Assembly (NCBI GenBank): GCA_021741245.1
Contig: JAIOYF010000009.1
Span: 62,001 to 126,000, forward strand
Origin: Paracoccaceae bacterium
GTDB taxonomy: Bacteria; Pseudomonadota; Alphaproteobacteria; Rhodobacterales; Rhodobacteraceae
DNA length: 64,000 nucleotides
Direction of reading: 5' to 3'
This document shows, piece after piece, positions 44,420 through 53,760 of this stretch. The notes under the pieces are model-generated. The model was not told where the DNA came from. It saw only the letters and a program-made list of their open reading frames with translations, and did no database searches. A program made the translations under genes and the position numbers. How positions within the stretch are numbered: the first letter of the stretch is position 1; every line of letters starts with the position of its first letter.

Positions 44420-45505
44420 TCAGCTAAGCCGGATGCGGGGGTTCAAGAAGACATAGCCAATGTCCGAAATCAGCTGCGTGATCAGCACGACAAAGACCGC
44501 AACTACGGAACAGCCCAGCAAAAGCTGGATGTCGTTGTTTCCGGCAGCCTGGACCAATGTCCAGCCAAAGCCTTTGTAGTTGAACAGCGTCTCCACAATC
44601 ACAACGCCATTCAACAGCCACGGGAATTGCAGCATGATAACCGTAAACGGCGCGATCAGGGCGTTGCGCAGCGCGTGTTTGATGATGATTTGGCGAAAGC
44701 TTACGCCTTTCAGGCGTGCGGTGCGGATATATTGCTGTGTCATCACCTCTGTCATCGAAGCGCGGGTCATGCGGGCAATATAGCCGATGCCGTAGAGGGC
44801 GATGGTGATGACGGGCAGGGCGAAGTTCCAAAAGGTGATCTTGTCCATCGCACTTGTGGCCGTGCCCTGAAACAAGGTCCTGCCTTCGATCCAGCCCCAG
44901 CTCGACAGCACAGGCGAAATCCCGGCGGTGGCCGATCCCAGAAAGGCGATCAAGATCACGCCAGAGACGTATTCCGGGGTGGCCGTGCTTGCGATGGCAA
45001 AAGTCGACAGGACGCGGTCGGTCCGAGACCCTTCGCGCATGCCTGACAAGACGCCCAGCACAAGCGCGGTTGGCACCATGACCATCATCACCCAGAACAT
45101 AAGCCATCCGGTTGCGGCCAGTTTGTTGGTGACGGTCTTGAGAACAGGTTCGCGGAAAACGGTCGATGTGCCCCAATTGCCTTGGAAAATTCCGCAAAAG
45201 CGGGGGGCGCTCTCGACGGTCAGGCCGCCTTGCAGACAGCGTCCACGGGTCACGCCCTTTTCGTCGGTCAGAACCCAGCCCGGAACAACGCCCAGCCACT
45301 CACCATAGCGCGAGACCATGGACCCGCCATGCCCGTTCTGGATGACCCAATTGGCGACGTCATCATCGGTCATGCGGACGGACCCTTCGGTCCGCGCCAG
45401 CTTTTCAAGGTTCGGGGCGAGGTTGGTCAGGCAAAACACGATGAAGCTGAGAGACAGTGCAGTCAGCAGCATCAAGCCGACCCGGCGCAGCAGAAACAAG
45501 TACAT
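44420..45505 (-). CDS. Peptide ABC transporter permease, DppB type
   Basis: A 361-residue permease. The N-terminus MYLFLLRRVGLMLLTALSLSFIVF is the DppB start; the EAA-type loop is YIRTARLKGVSFRQIIIKHALRNAL. A periplasmic insert with two Cys residues (GRCLQGG ... PRFCGIFQGN) is present. It is preceded by the binding-protein gene with a 102-base gap. Confidence 0.92.
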   Translation of the reverse strand: MYLFLLRRVGLMLLTALSLSFIVFCLTNLAPNLEKLARTEGSVRMTDDDVANWVIQNGHGGSMVSRYGEWLGVVPGWVLTDEKGVTRGRCLQGGLTVESAPRFCGIFQGNWGTSTVFREPVLKTVTNKLAATGWLMFWVMMVMVPTALVLGVLSGMREGSRTDRVLSTFAIASTATPEYVSGVILIAFLGSATAGISPVLSSWGWIEGRTLFQGTATSAMDKITFWNFALPVITIALYGIGYIARMTRASMTEVMTQQYIRTARLKGVSFRQIIIKHALRNALIAPFTVIMLQFPWLLNGVVIVETLFNYKGFGWTLVQAAGNNDIQLLLGCSVVAVFVVLITQLISDIGYVFLNPRIRLS

Positions 45506-45607
45506 ATGAGTGGCCCTCCCTTGCAGGTGGCGGCAAACGACAGGTGCTGTGAAGAGGGCGTGGTAAATAAGGATGCGGCCTTAAGGCCGCATCCCCCACT
45601 TGCCTGA

Positions 45608-47245
45608 TCAGGCGATCGACCACTTGTAGTGGTGGTGTTCGAACGACGGATGCATGTCGATATTCACCCCCTCACGGGCGTGACGATAGAGCGAACGCCA
45701 GAACGGCTGGATGATATAGCCTTCGTCTTGCAAGATCGTCTCCAGCGTGGCCATCTCTGTCCGGCGGGCATCGGCATCGGCCAAAGCAAGCGCGCGGGCC
45801 ATGGCTGCGTCGAACTCCGGATTGGCCATGCCGGTTTCATTCCACGAGCCAGTCGAAGTATAAGCAAGGCTCATGTTTTGCACGGCCAGTGGGCGGTGGT
45901 TCCATGTGGTTGACGAGAAGGGATATTTCGCCCAATCGTTCCAGAAGGTCGATCCCGGCATGACCGTGCGCTTGATGTTCATGCCAGCATCGCGCAGCTG
46001 GGCACCCACCGCGTCTGTCGAGGCGGCTTCCCAGCCATCATCCAGCGAGATCAGTTCGAATTCGGCATCCGCCAGACCGGCTGCTTCCAACGCGGGCTTC
46101 AGGCCAGCCGGATCAATGGTTTGCGCGGGGATCTGGGCATATTCCGGGTGCACGGGGCAGGCATGGTGATTTTCTGCCGTCGTGCCAAGACCATTGTAGC
46201 CCAATTCCAGAACGACCTTGGGATCAACAGCCTTTTGAATGGCCTGACGCACGGCCTTTTCTTTGTAAAGGTCGCTGCTGGCCGAGTTCATCCGCATCAC
46301 GATGGTCGAGGCGGTGACGGCTTCCAGTTTGTTCCAGCCTAGACCATCCAGCACGGTAATGAATTCACCGGTGGATTCGTAGTTGCAGTCGATCTCGTCC
46401 GATCCGGCAAGGGCGACCATCGCCGCCGGGTCGGTGCCGAAGTCGATGTAGTGAATTTCGTCCAGCGGTGCCACGCCGCCCCACCATGCGTGATCGGCAT
46501 TGCGTGCCAGAATGGCACGTTGGCCAACAGCCACTTCCTTTGGAAGGTAGGGGCCGGTGCCGATGGGGTTTGCCGACGGATCAGAGCCATCAACAAAGGA
46601 AGAGTGCACAACCGCAGCCGGATAGTCGGCAAGGTTTGCCACCACAGCCACATCCGACAGCGACATCTTCAGCACAACAGTCAGATCATCAACCTTGACG
46701 ACCGATCCTTCACGCAGCGACTTGGTGGCTTCATCGACCAGACCCAAGAAACGCGATGCCATGGCATTGCCTTCAACCGATGCGTCGGTCCAGCGCGTGA
46801 ACATGCGCACAACGTCATCCGCGGTAAAGGCGTCTCCGTTGTTCCATGTCACGCCCGGGCGCACCTTCAGCGTGTACTCGGTCGCATCGGCATTCGCTTC
46901 CCACGATTCAAGCAGGCGGCCTTCAAAGGTGCCATCGGGGTTGTATTGGATCAGGTATTCCAGCCAGCCGCGATAGACGTTGGCAATATGCGGCCAGTCG
47001 GCGGTGCGGGGGTCTTTCTGGGCTTTGACCTCCATGCCGACGCGCAGCGTGCCGCCAACTTTGGCGGCCTGTGCCTCGGCCGGGGCAGCCAGACCCAAGA
47101 GGCCGTAGGCCACGGGTGCGGTCACGCCAAGTGCGGTTGCGCGCGACAGAAATTCGCGGCGGTCCATCAGGCCTGCACGTGCCTCTTCGGCATACATGAT
47201 CGCGGCCGCATGGACCGCTGGCCCTGTGTTCATCATATCTTTCAT
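45608..47245 (-). CDS. Peptide-type ABC transporter binding protein, Tat-exported
   Basis: A 545-residue SBP family 5 protein that captures an oligopeptide-like or other small ligand in the periplasm. A twin-arginine motif DRREFLSRA sits unusually far in, at about residues 28-36, before a hydrophobic stretch (PVAYGLLGLAAPAEAQA). The SBP_bac_5 core covers about 95-460 (RLLESWEANADATEYTLKVR, NPIGTGPY). The ATG at 47245 follows AGGGAGACGAGA. First gene of the transporter operon. Ligand unknown. Confidence 0.92.
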   Translation of the reverse strand: MKDMMNTGPAVHAAAIMYAEEARAGLMDRREFLSRATALGVTAPVAYGLLGLAAPAEAQAAKVGGTLRVGMEVKAQKDPRTADWPHIANVYRGWLEYLIQYNPDGTFEGRLLESWEANADATEYTLKVRPGVTWNNGDAFTADDVVRMFTRWTDASVEGNAMASRFLGLVDEATKSLREGSVVKVDDLTVVLKMSLSDVAVVANLADYPAAVVHSSFVDGSDPSANPIGTGPYLPKEVAVGQRAILARNADHAWWGGVAPLDEIHYIDFGTDPAAMVALAGSDEIDCNYESTGEFITVLDGLGWNKLEAVTASTIVMRMNSASSDLYKEKAVRQAIQKAVDPKVVLELGYNGLGTTAENHHACPVHPEYAQIPAQTIDPAGLKPALEAAGLADAEFELISLDDGWEAASTDAVGAQLRDAGMNIKRTVMPGSTFWNDWAKYPFSSTTWNHRPLAVQNMSLAYTSTGSWNETGMANPEFDAAMARALALADADARRTEMATLETILQDEGYIIQPFWRSLYRHAREGVNIDMHPSFEHHHYKWSIA

Positions 47246-47493
47246 TCTCGTCTCCCTGTGAGGCAATGCCGTCTTGTTATGGGTCTAAACCATGCGCCAG
47301 AAGCGTTCAGGTCTTGTTTGGACAACAAGATAGACGACCCTTTGGCGCAAGGGCTCACCCCCCTATACCGCAACACTTTGGCCCTGAGGTCAACGCTTGA
47401 AGTCGCCATGTGATCAAACTTTTGCGACATGACCGCAAATTGATGGGGCGTTCAGGTCCGACCGGCAAGCCGCAGCATTGCAGGCCCACATAG
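47246..47493. promoter_or_regulatory. Region between AraC gene and ABC operon
   Basis: These 248 bases carry the promoter of the transporter operon if it is not read from the AraC gene. A short inverted repeat CTTGT/ACAAG lies near 47313-47329. No confident -35/-10 pair was found. Confidence 0.4.
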
Positions 47494-48291
47494 TCAGATC
47501 TCGCGCCGGAACGCGGTGGGGGATCGCCCGGTCAAGTGCTGAAAAGCACGGGTAAAATAAGCGGGCGAGGTAAAGCCCAAAGCCTCACCAATCTTGGCGA
47601 CCGGCAACTTTGTTTCTGCAAGCAATTTGCGCGCTTCAAAAATGCGACGATCTTGCAGAACCTCGATGGCAGAGCGCCCGCAGGCGGTCCGACAGCAGCG
47701 TGTCAGATGCGTGGGTGTCACCCCAAGGGCGGTCGCAAAGTCGCCAACCCCGGTGCCATTGCGAAAGTCGCGTTCCATCAGCGCGGTATAGCGTGCAACC
47801 AGTTTGCGCGCAGCATCTGGCTTTGGCGTCTCGGGTGCGGCGCGCACGGCCTGACGCTCCAGCCAGACACTCAACAGCCCCAGATAATGCCGCGTTGCCC
47901 GGTCATGGGCCGGAATATCGCTTTCCATTTCGCGCTGCATGGAATCCAGGATCATGTTCAGTTCTTGCTGGGCATGAACCTCCCGAATGCGCAGATGCTG
48001 CGGCGTGCTGGGCAGGGTCACCGTGGTCTCGCGGCCAAAGAATACGGCGGTGCCGAACACTTGCGGGCCAACTTCAAAGCCATGCATCACACCCGCCGGG
48101 ATGAACACCGCGTTATGGGCGGTATATCCGCGCGTTACCCCGGCGATGGTGATCCGGCCCTGACCTTTGGTGAACCACAAGAACATTGGCTCAGAAATCG
48201 CGCGCATCGCCTCCACCCGCCAGCGGCCACCCGCTGCAAGTCGAGGAATGGCAGTGATCCGCAGTTGGCTCAGGGCGCTCAGGTCGTTCAT
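47494..48291 (-). CDS. AraC-family regulator with cupin sensor domain
   Basis: A 265-residue transcription factor. The N-terminal half is a cupin-like sensor (FLWFTKGQGRITI ... NAVFIPAGVMHGFEVG); the C-terminal HTH_18 domain has VGDFATALGVTPTHLTRCCR and the second helix-turn-helix GFTSPAYFTRAFQHLTGRSPTAFRR. It is directly upstream of, and in the same direction as, the peptide ABC operon, its likely target. The start is uncertain: ATGs at 48309, 48300 and 48291 all lack a strong ribosome site. Confidence 0.85.
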   Translation of the reverse strand: MNDLSALSQLRITAIPRLAAGGRWRVEAMRAISEPMFLWFTKGQGRITIAGVTRGYTAHNAVFIPAGVMHGFEVGPQVFGTAVFFGRETTVTLPSTPQHLRIREVHAQQELNMILDSMQREMESDIPAHDRATRHYLGLLSVWLERQAVRAAPETPKPDAARKLVARYTALMERDFRNGTGVGDFATALGVTPTHLTRCCRTACGRSAIEVLQDRRIFEARKLLAETKLPVAKIGEALGFTSPAYFTRAFQHLTGRSPTAFRREI

Positions 48292-48457
48292 GGCACACAT
48301 CGGTTGCATCGGTTGGATTCAGTTAACCCTGCACTGCGCCACAACCCAAGCAAAATTGTGACGATATCCACAAGGCAAAGGGCTGCCTGTGGATAACTTT
48401 CCGCGATCTGCGGATTTTCGCCGATTTGGCGCCAGCAAAAGCGCGCAGGTCCGGTCC

Positions 48458-49330
48458 TCAGGGCAGCGAAACAGACGTCCAGTCGCTCATCCGGCTGCGG
48501 AACCACGTCCTTTGTCGCTTTGCATATTGGCGGCTGGCAAGCTTTGCCGCAGCGATTGCGGCCTCCAGGGACAAGTCTCCCGCCAGATAGGCCATCAACT
48601 CCGGGGCACCAATGGCGCGGGCAGAGGGGCGTTCGGACTGCCATGTCGGCTGCTCGGCCCGCACCTCCTCCAAGGCGCCCTCGCGGATCATCTGATCAAA
48701 ACGCTGGTCGATCCGGGCATTGAGCCAGTCCACTTGCGGGCGCAAGACAATTGCTTCGGTCCCAAGACGCGGCAGCAAGGGGGCAGGGGTCTGCGCCTGC
48801 CAATGGGCAAGGCCGTGGCCCGTTGCCATCAAGACCTCCCAGGCACGCTGCACCCGGGCGGGGTTCGCCTGATCAATCCGGGCGCGCGTCTCGGAATCAA
48901 GCGCCGCAAGCATCTGGGCAAAATCCCCTAGTCGCAGGGCATCCCCCTTGGCTCGTATACTTGCGGGAATCGGCGGTATTTCCGCCAGCCCTTCGGTCAG
49001 CGCCATGAAATAGAGCCCGGTTCCCCCGACAATGACCACAGGCCGAGACAGCAAGGCTGCAAGGTCACGCAGCCAATGTCCGACCGAATAGGCCTCATCG
49101 CGCCCGACATGCCCGTAAAGCGCATGTGGCACCGCGGCCTCCTCCTTCGTCGAGGGCCGGGCGCTCAGCACCCGCCAGCAGCCGTACACCTGCAAGGCAT
49201 CCGCATTCACGATCATCCGGCCATCGCGGGCCGCAAGCTCCATCGCCAGATGCGATTTTCCGCTCGCCGTTGGCCCCGCAATCAGCACCGGGGCCTCGCG
49301 CGAAATCTGGCTGATCCACCCTGTCTTCAT
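48458..49330 (-). CDS. miaA: tRNA dimethylallyltransferase
   Basis: A 290-residue enzyme that isopentenylates A37 of tRNAs reading UNN codons. It has P-loop GPTASGKS at 19-26, NADALQVY, and the [12 protein letters not shown] and [12 protein letters not shown] motifs near the C-terminus. The start codon lies inside a dispersed repeat. The DMAPP substrate comes from the pathway of dxr, encoded 3 kb away. Confidence 0.95.
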   Translation of the reverse strand: MKTGWISQISREAPVLIAGPTASGKSHLAMELAARDGRMIVNADALQVYGCWRVLSARPSTKEEAAVPHALYGHVGRDEAYSVGHWLRDLAALLSRPVVIVGGTGLYFMALTEGLAEIPPIPASIRAKGDALRLGDFAQMLAALDSETRARIDQANPARVQRAWEVLMATGHGLAHWQAQTPAPLLPRLGTEAIVLRPQVDWLNARIDQRFDQMIREGALEEVRAEQPTWQSERPSARAIGAPELMAYLAGDLSLEAAIAAAKLASRQYAKRQRTWFRSRMSDWTSVSLP

Positions 49331-49375
49331 CTGTTTCTAAATATCCCACGGGGGTGCGGGGGTGTGAAACCCCCG
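49327..49375 (-). repeat. G/C-rich dispersed repeat, copy 2
   Basis: The reverse complement reads CGGGGGTTTCACACCCCCG then CACCCCCGTGGGATATTT and AACAGATGA, matching copy 1 (43188-43237) at nearly all positions. It supplies the region immediately before miaA and its ATG. Confidence 0.88.
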
Positions 49376-49465
49376 CTCCGACATCAGTCAACGGTTGAAC
49401 CCGCCGCCGTTTTCCGACATTTTGCGCCCCAATCCAATTCCAAAACGAAATACGGGGAGCAACCC

Positions 49466-50206
49466 ATGTCGCAACCAGCCCTTGATGCCGGCGTAAAGTA
49501 CAAGCGCGTCATGCTGAAAATCTCGGGTGAGGCCTTGATGGGGGACTTAGGCTATGGCCTTCACCCCCCGACCGTTCAGCGCATCGCCAATGAAGTAAAG
49601 ACCGTGCACGACCTTGGGGTCGAGATTTGCATGGTCATCGGGGGCGGCAATATCTTTCGCGGCCTGCAAGGCAGCGCCCAAGGGATGGAGCGCACGACGG
49701 CCGATTACATGGGAATGCTGGCCACGGTGATGAATGCGCTGGCCATGCAGGCCTCGCTCGAATCATTGGGCATTCATACCCGCGTGATCAGCGCCATTCC
49801 GATGGATCAGGTCTGTGAACCCTATATCCGCCGCCGTGCCGTGCGCCATCTTGAAAAGAAACGGGTCTGCATCTTTGCAGCCGGCACCGGCAATCCCTAT
49901 TTCACCACCGATACCGCCGCCACGCTGCGCGCCAATGAAATGGCCTGTGAGGCGATCTTCAAGGGCACCAAGGTGGACGGTGTCTATGACATGGACCCCA
50001 AGAAACACGCCCATGCCAAACGCTATGACCGTGTCAGCTATGACGAGGTGCTGCAAAAGCATCTGGGGGTCATGGACGCCTCTGCCATCGCCCTTGCGCG
50101 GGACAACGATCTTCCGATCATCGTCTTCAGTCTGGATGAGCCGGGCGGTTTTTGTGGCATCCTTGCCGGGCGTGGCACCTACACCATGGTGCATGGCGAA
50201 GGTTAG
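49466..50206 (+). CDS. pyrH: UMP kinase
   Basis: A 246-residue amino-acid-kinase-fold enzyme making UDP from UMP. It has [24 protein letters not shown], and [12 protein letters not shown] motifs. The ATG at 49466 has a GGGGAG site; the frame is open upstream through unrelated sequence. First gene of the pyrH-frr-uppS-cdsA-dxr-rseP cluster, divergent from miaA. Confidence 0.96.
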   Translation: MSQPALDAGVKYKRVMLKISGEALMGDLGYGLHPPTVQRIANEVKTVHDLGVEICMVIGGGNIFRGLQGSAQGMERTTADYMGMLATVMNALAMQASLESLGIHTRVISAIPMDQVCEPYIRRRAVRHLEKKRVCIFAAGTGNPYFTTDTAATLRANEMACEAIFKGTKVDGVYDMDPKKHAHAKRYDRVSYDEVLQKHLGVMDASAIALARDNDLPIIVFSLDEPGGFCGILAGRGTYTMVHGEG

Positions 50207-50321
50207 GGCCGCACGTTGATCCCCGCCGATCTCACGGCTTGACGCTATACAAAGCCGTCCCGACCGCGTTATAGCATTCACACTCAAGGGGCTACGCCCG
50301 CAAAAAAGCTGAGCAGACGAT

Positions 50322-50885
50322 ATGGCAGATGACTTTGAACTGGACACGACAGACCTGACCCGCCGCATGGAAGGCGCGATTTCGGCGCTGCGGACGGAAT
50401 TTGCAAGCCTGCGCACCGGCCGCGCCTCGGGCTCCATGCTGGAGCCCATTCAGGTCGATGCCTATGGTCAGATGACCCCCATCAACCAGTTGGGCACGGT
50501 GAACGTGCCTGAACCACGGATGGTGACGATCAACGTCTGGGACAAGGCCATGGTTGGCAAGGTCGAGAAAGCCATTCGCGAAAGCGGCCTTGGCATCAAC
50601 CCACAGCTCAACGGCACGATCATCATGCTGCCGATCCCCGAGTTGAACGAGCAGCGCCGCAAGGAATTGACCAAGGTTGCCTCGCAATATGCAGAGCACG
50701 CCCGTGTCGCCGTGCGGAACCTGCGTCGCGACGGGATGGATCAGATCAAGAAGGCCAAGAACGATGGCCTGTCCGAGGATGATCAGAAGTTCTGGGAAAG
50801 CGAAGTACAGGACATGACCGACAAATACATCAAGCTTGTCGATCTGACGCTGGAAACCAAGCAAGCCGAGATCATGCAGGTCTGA
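50322..50885 (+). CDS. frr: Ribosome recycling factor
   Basis: A 187-residue protein that with EF-G splits post-termination ribosomes. [34 protein letters not shown] and [14 protein letters not shown] are canonical. An inverted repeat (ACGGCTT ... AAGCCGT, 50232-50256) in the 115-base gap upstream could be a weak attenuator. Confidence 0.97.
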   Translation: MADDFELDTTDLTRRMEGAISALRTEFASLRTGRASGSMLEPIQVDAYGQMTPINQLGTVNVPEPRMVTINVWDKAMVGKVEKAIRESGLGINPQLNGTIIMLPIPELNEQRRKELTKVASQYAEHARVAVRNLRRDGMDQIKKAKNDGLSEDDQKFWESEVQDMTDKYIKLVDLTLETKQAEIMQV

Positions 50886-50970
50886 TGATCAATAGTATTC
50901 AATGAAGATCGCCTTTGGCTATGTGTTTAGTGTTAGACCCGGTTTACGATAGAGAAAAAGGGGTAGGGGC

Positions 50971-51723
50971 TTGGCTTCCTCCAGTTTGACCGACCAGACC
51001 TCTCCCCGTTCGCCCGGTCGCTTGGCCGAGCATGTCGCAATCATCATGGATGGCAATGGACGCTGGGCCACAGACCGGGGCTGGCCCCGTCTTGTCGGCC
51101 ATCGCAAGGGCGCCGAACGGGTCAAGCAGATCGTGATGGCGGCCCCCGATCTGGGAATTCGCTGGCTGACGGTCTATGCCTTCTCGACCGAGAACTGGAA
51201 ACGCTCGACCGAAGAGGTCTTGGGTCTGATGAACATCTTTGCACGCTATATCGAGCGTGAGGCGGACCGCATGGCGGCCGAAGGTGTCAGGATGCGGTTC
51301 ATCGGGGACCGAGAGCCGCTGAACCCAAAGCTGCGCAATTTGATGAACAGCATCGAAGAGCGCACTGCCAACCTGACGCGGCTGAACTTTACCGTGGCGA
51401 TCAATTATGGTGGCCGCGACGAGATGCGCCGCGCGATGCAAGGCATCGCGGCGGATGTGGCCGCTGGCATATTGGCCCCGGCGGACATTACCGATGCCCT
51501 GATCTCGCAGCGTCTGGATACCTCGGCCTTGCCTGACCCGGATCTGGTGATCCGCACCAGTGGCGAGACGCGGATCTCGAACTTTTTGCTCTGGCAGACC
51601 GCCTATGCGGAATATGAGTTCATCAAGACGCTCTGGCCGGATTTTGGCCCTGACGAGCTGGCAAAGGTCGTCAGCCGTTTTGGCAACCGGGACCGTCGGT
51701 TCGGCGGGGTTGCCACGGGATGA
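50971..51723 (+). CDS. uppS: Undecaprenyl diphosphate synthase
   Basis: A 250-residue cis-prenyltransferase making the C55 carrier for peptidoglycan and LPS. It has IIMDGNGRWA with catalytic Asp, GHRKGAERV, TVYAFSTENWKR and the C-terminal RTSGETRISNFLLWQTAYAE. The start is a TTG at 50971 after AGGGG; no ATG or GTG is better placed. It overlaps cdsA by four bases. Confidence 0.95.
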   Translation: MASSSLTDQTSPRSPGRLAEHVAIIMDGNGRWATDRGWPRLVGHRKGAERVKQIVMAAPDLGIRWLTVYAFSTENWKRSTEEVLGLMNIFARYIEREADRMAAEGVRMRFIGDREPLNPKLRNLMNSIEERTANLTRLNFTVAINYGGRDEMRRAMQGIAADVAAGILAPADITDALISQRLDTSALPDPDLVIRTSGETRISNFLLWQTAYAEYEFIKTLWPDFGPDELAKVVSRFGNRDRRFGGVATG

Positions 51724-52520
51724 CAGAGGACACTGGGCGTTGGGGGGATTTGCGCAAGCGGGTGATCTCGGCCATCGTCATGGTTGCGGTGGGTGCTGCG
51801 GAAATCTGGCTTGGCGGAGTTCCGTTTGCCGGTTTGGTGATCCTGCTGTCAGCGGCGATGATCTGGGAACTGTCGGCGATGACATCACCGGGGCGGAGCA
51901 ATACACCGCTGGGTATGGGGTTGATTGCGGCGCTTTGTCTGGCGGGGGCCTTGTGGCTTGATGACCGGCTTGCGCCGGCCTTGCTTCTCTTGCCGGGGCT
52001 TGCCCTTGCGCTGACACCAAGGCGTGACAGGCGGATCAGCACGGCCTATGGTGTGGCGGTCATGGTGGCGGGCTATGGGCTTGTGGCGTTGCGCGATCAG
52101 GGCACCCCTGCGATCTTGTGGCTGATCTTGGTGGTGATCGTCTCTGACGTGGCAGGGTATTTCGTCGGGCGGATGATGGGCGGGCCAAAGTTCTGGCCAG
52201 CCATCAGCCCAAAGAAGACATGGTCCGGCACTGTGGCGGGCTGGATCGGGGCGGTGGCCTTGACGGCGGTCTTTGTCGCCATGGGGCTTGCCCCGGCGAG
52301 CCTGCTGCTTTTGGCCCCCTTGGTGTCATTCGCGGGCCAACTGGGCGATATCGCGGAAAGCTGGATCAAGCGCCGTTCTGGCGTCAAGGACAGCTCGCAT
52401 CTTATTCCGGGGCATGGCGGCGTCATGGACCGCTTTGATGCCCTGACCGGCGCTGTGGTGGTGGTGATGGTGTTGGGCCTGATGCTTGATCTGCCGTTGC
52501 CCGGGCCTTTGGGGGGATAG
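51720..52520 (+). CDS. cdsA: Phosphatidate cytidylyltransferase
   Basis: A 266-residue inner-membrane enzyme forming CDP-diacylglycerol. It has about seven helices and the signature SPKKTWSGT ... IKRRSGVKDSSHLIPGHGG with MDRFD. Translationally coupled to uppS (ATGA overlap); dxr starts three bases after its stop. Confidence 0.95.
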   Translation: MTEDTGRWGDLRKRVISAIVMVAVGAAEIWLGGVPFAGLVILLSAAMIWELSAMTSPGRSNTPLGMGLIAALCLAGALWLDDRLAPALLLLPGLALALTPRRDRRISTAYGVAVMVAGYGLVALRDQGTPAILWLILVVIVSDVAGYFVGRMMGGPKFWPAISPKKTWSGTVAGWIGAVALTAVFVAMGLAPASLLLLAPLVSFAGQLGDIAESWIKRRSGVKDSSHLIPGHGGVMDRFDALTGAVVVVMVLGLMLDLPLPGPLGG

Positions 52521-52523
52521 GCG

Positions 52524-53732
52524 ATGCGCTCCATTTCGATTTTCGGGGCCACCGGTTCCATTGGCGAAAGCACCTTTGAGCTGATCATTCGGGCAGGGGG
52601 GGCCGAGGCGTTTCGGACCGTTGCCTTGACGGGTGGACAAAACGTGGTGCGCTTGGCCGAAATGGCCCGCATCCTGCGCGCCGAGGTTGCCGTGTGTGCC
52701 GATCCACGCGGCCTTCCTGCGCTGCGAGAAGCTTTGGCGGGCAGCGGGATTGAGGTGGCCGCAGGCGCGGAGGCCATTGCCGAGGCCGCAGATCGCCCCG
52801 CCGATTGGGTGATGAGTGCGATTGTGGGGGCCGCTGGCCTTGTCCCCGGATTGCGCGCGCTGCGCCATGGCAAGACCCTTGCGCTTGCCAATAAGGAAAG
52901 TCTGGTGACGGCTGGCCCTTTGCTGATGGCCGAGGCCGCGCGTCATGGCGCCCGCATCTTGCCCGTCGACAGTGAGCATTCGGCGATCTTCCAAGGGCTG
53001 GTTGGCGAAGATATCGCGGCGGTGGAGCGGATCATCCTGACCGCCTCGGGTGGTGCGCTGCGGGACTGGCCGTTGGAGGCCTTGGCCAATGCCACCGTGA
53101 CCGAGGCCTTGGCCCACCCAAATTGGGCCATGGGTCAACGGATCACGATTGATTCCGCCTCCATGTTCAACAAGGCGCTCGAGGTGATCGAGACGCGTGA
53201 ATATTTCGGCATCTCTCCCGACCAGATCGAGGTGATCATCCACCCCGAGTCCCTGATCCATTCCATGGTGGGCTTTCGCGATGGCGCGATCATGGCCCAT
53301 ATGGGCGCGCCCGACATGCGCCATTCCATCGGCTATGCGCTCAATTGGCCCGAACGGCTGGATATCCCTGTGGCGCGGCTGGATCTGGCGCAGATCGCCA
53401 CGCTCAGCTTTCGGGCACCTGACATGGCGCGCTATCCGGCGCTGCGCTTGTGCCGTGATGTGATGCGGACCCGTGGCCTTGCCGGGGCCGCCTTCAACGC
53501 GGCAAAGGAAGTGGCCTTGGATCATTTTCTTGCGGGTGGGATCGGTTTCATGGATATGGCAGGGGTCGTCGAAGACACGCTTGCCCGTCTTTTGTCCGAT
53601 CTATGCCTTGAAAGTGACGTTATGACCCTTGAGGAGATACAAGGGGCAGACCATCTTGCACGTATCCGGGCGGGCGAGTTCGCGGTGGCCTGTCGCATAT
53701 CGCAGGGCCGGACGCCGAGAATCGACGCTTGA
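52524..53732 (+). CDS. dxr: 1-deoxy-D-xylulose 5-phosphate reductoisomerase
   Basis: A 402-residue NADPH-dependent enzyme of the MEP isoprenoid pathway. It has GATGSIGESTF, ANKESLV, PVDSEHSAIFQ, and the HPNWAMGQRITIDSASMFNKALE segment, which carries catalytic and metal residues. It supplies precursors to the uppS and miaA products encoded nearby. Confidence 0.96.
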   Translation: MRSISIFGATGSIGESTFELIIRAGGAEAFRTVALTGGQNVVRLAEMARILRAEVAVCADPRGLPALREALAGSGIEVAAGAEAIAEAADRPADWVMSAIVGAAGLVPGLRALRHGKTLALANKESLVTAGPLLMAEAARHGARILPVDSEHSAIFQGLVGEDIAAVERIILTASGGALRDWPLEALANATVTEALAHPNWAMGQRITIDSASMFNKALEVIETREYFGISPDQIEVIIHPESLIHSMVGFRDGAIMAHMGAPDMRHSIGYALNWPERLDIPVARLDLAQIATLSFRAPDMARYPALRLCRDVMRTRGLAGAAFNAAKEVALDHFLAGGIGFMDMAGVVEDTLARLLSDLCLESDVMTLEEIQGADHLARIRAGEFAVACRISQGRTPRIDA

Positions 53733-53760
53733 ACCGACGCAAGAATTGAAGGGCGAACAC

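Noticed and set aside
50232-50256. Terminator between pyrH and frr
   Set aside because: The inverted repeat lacks a T-run and the genes are in a usual cotranscribed order; kept only as a possible attenuator.
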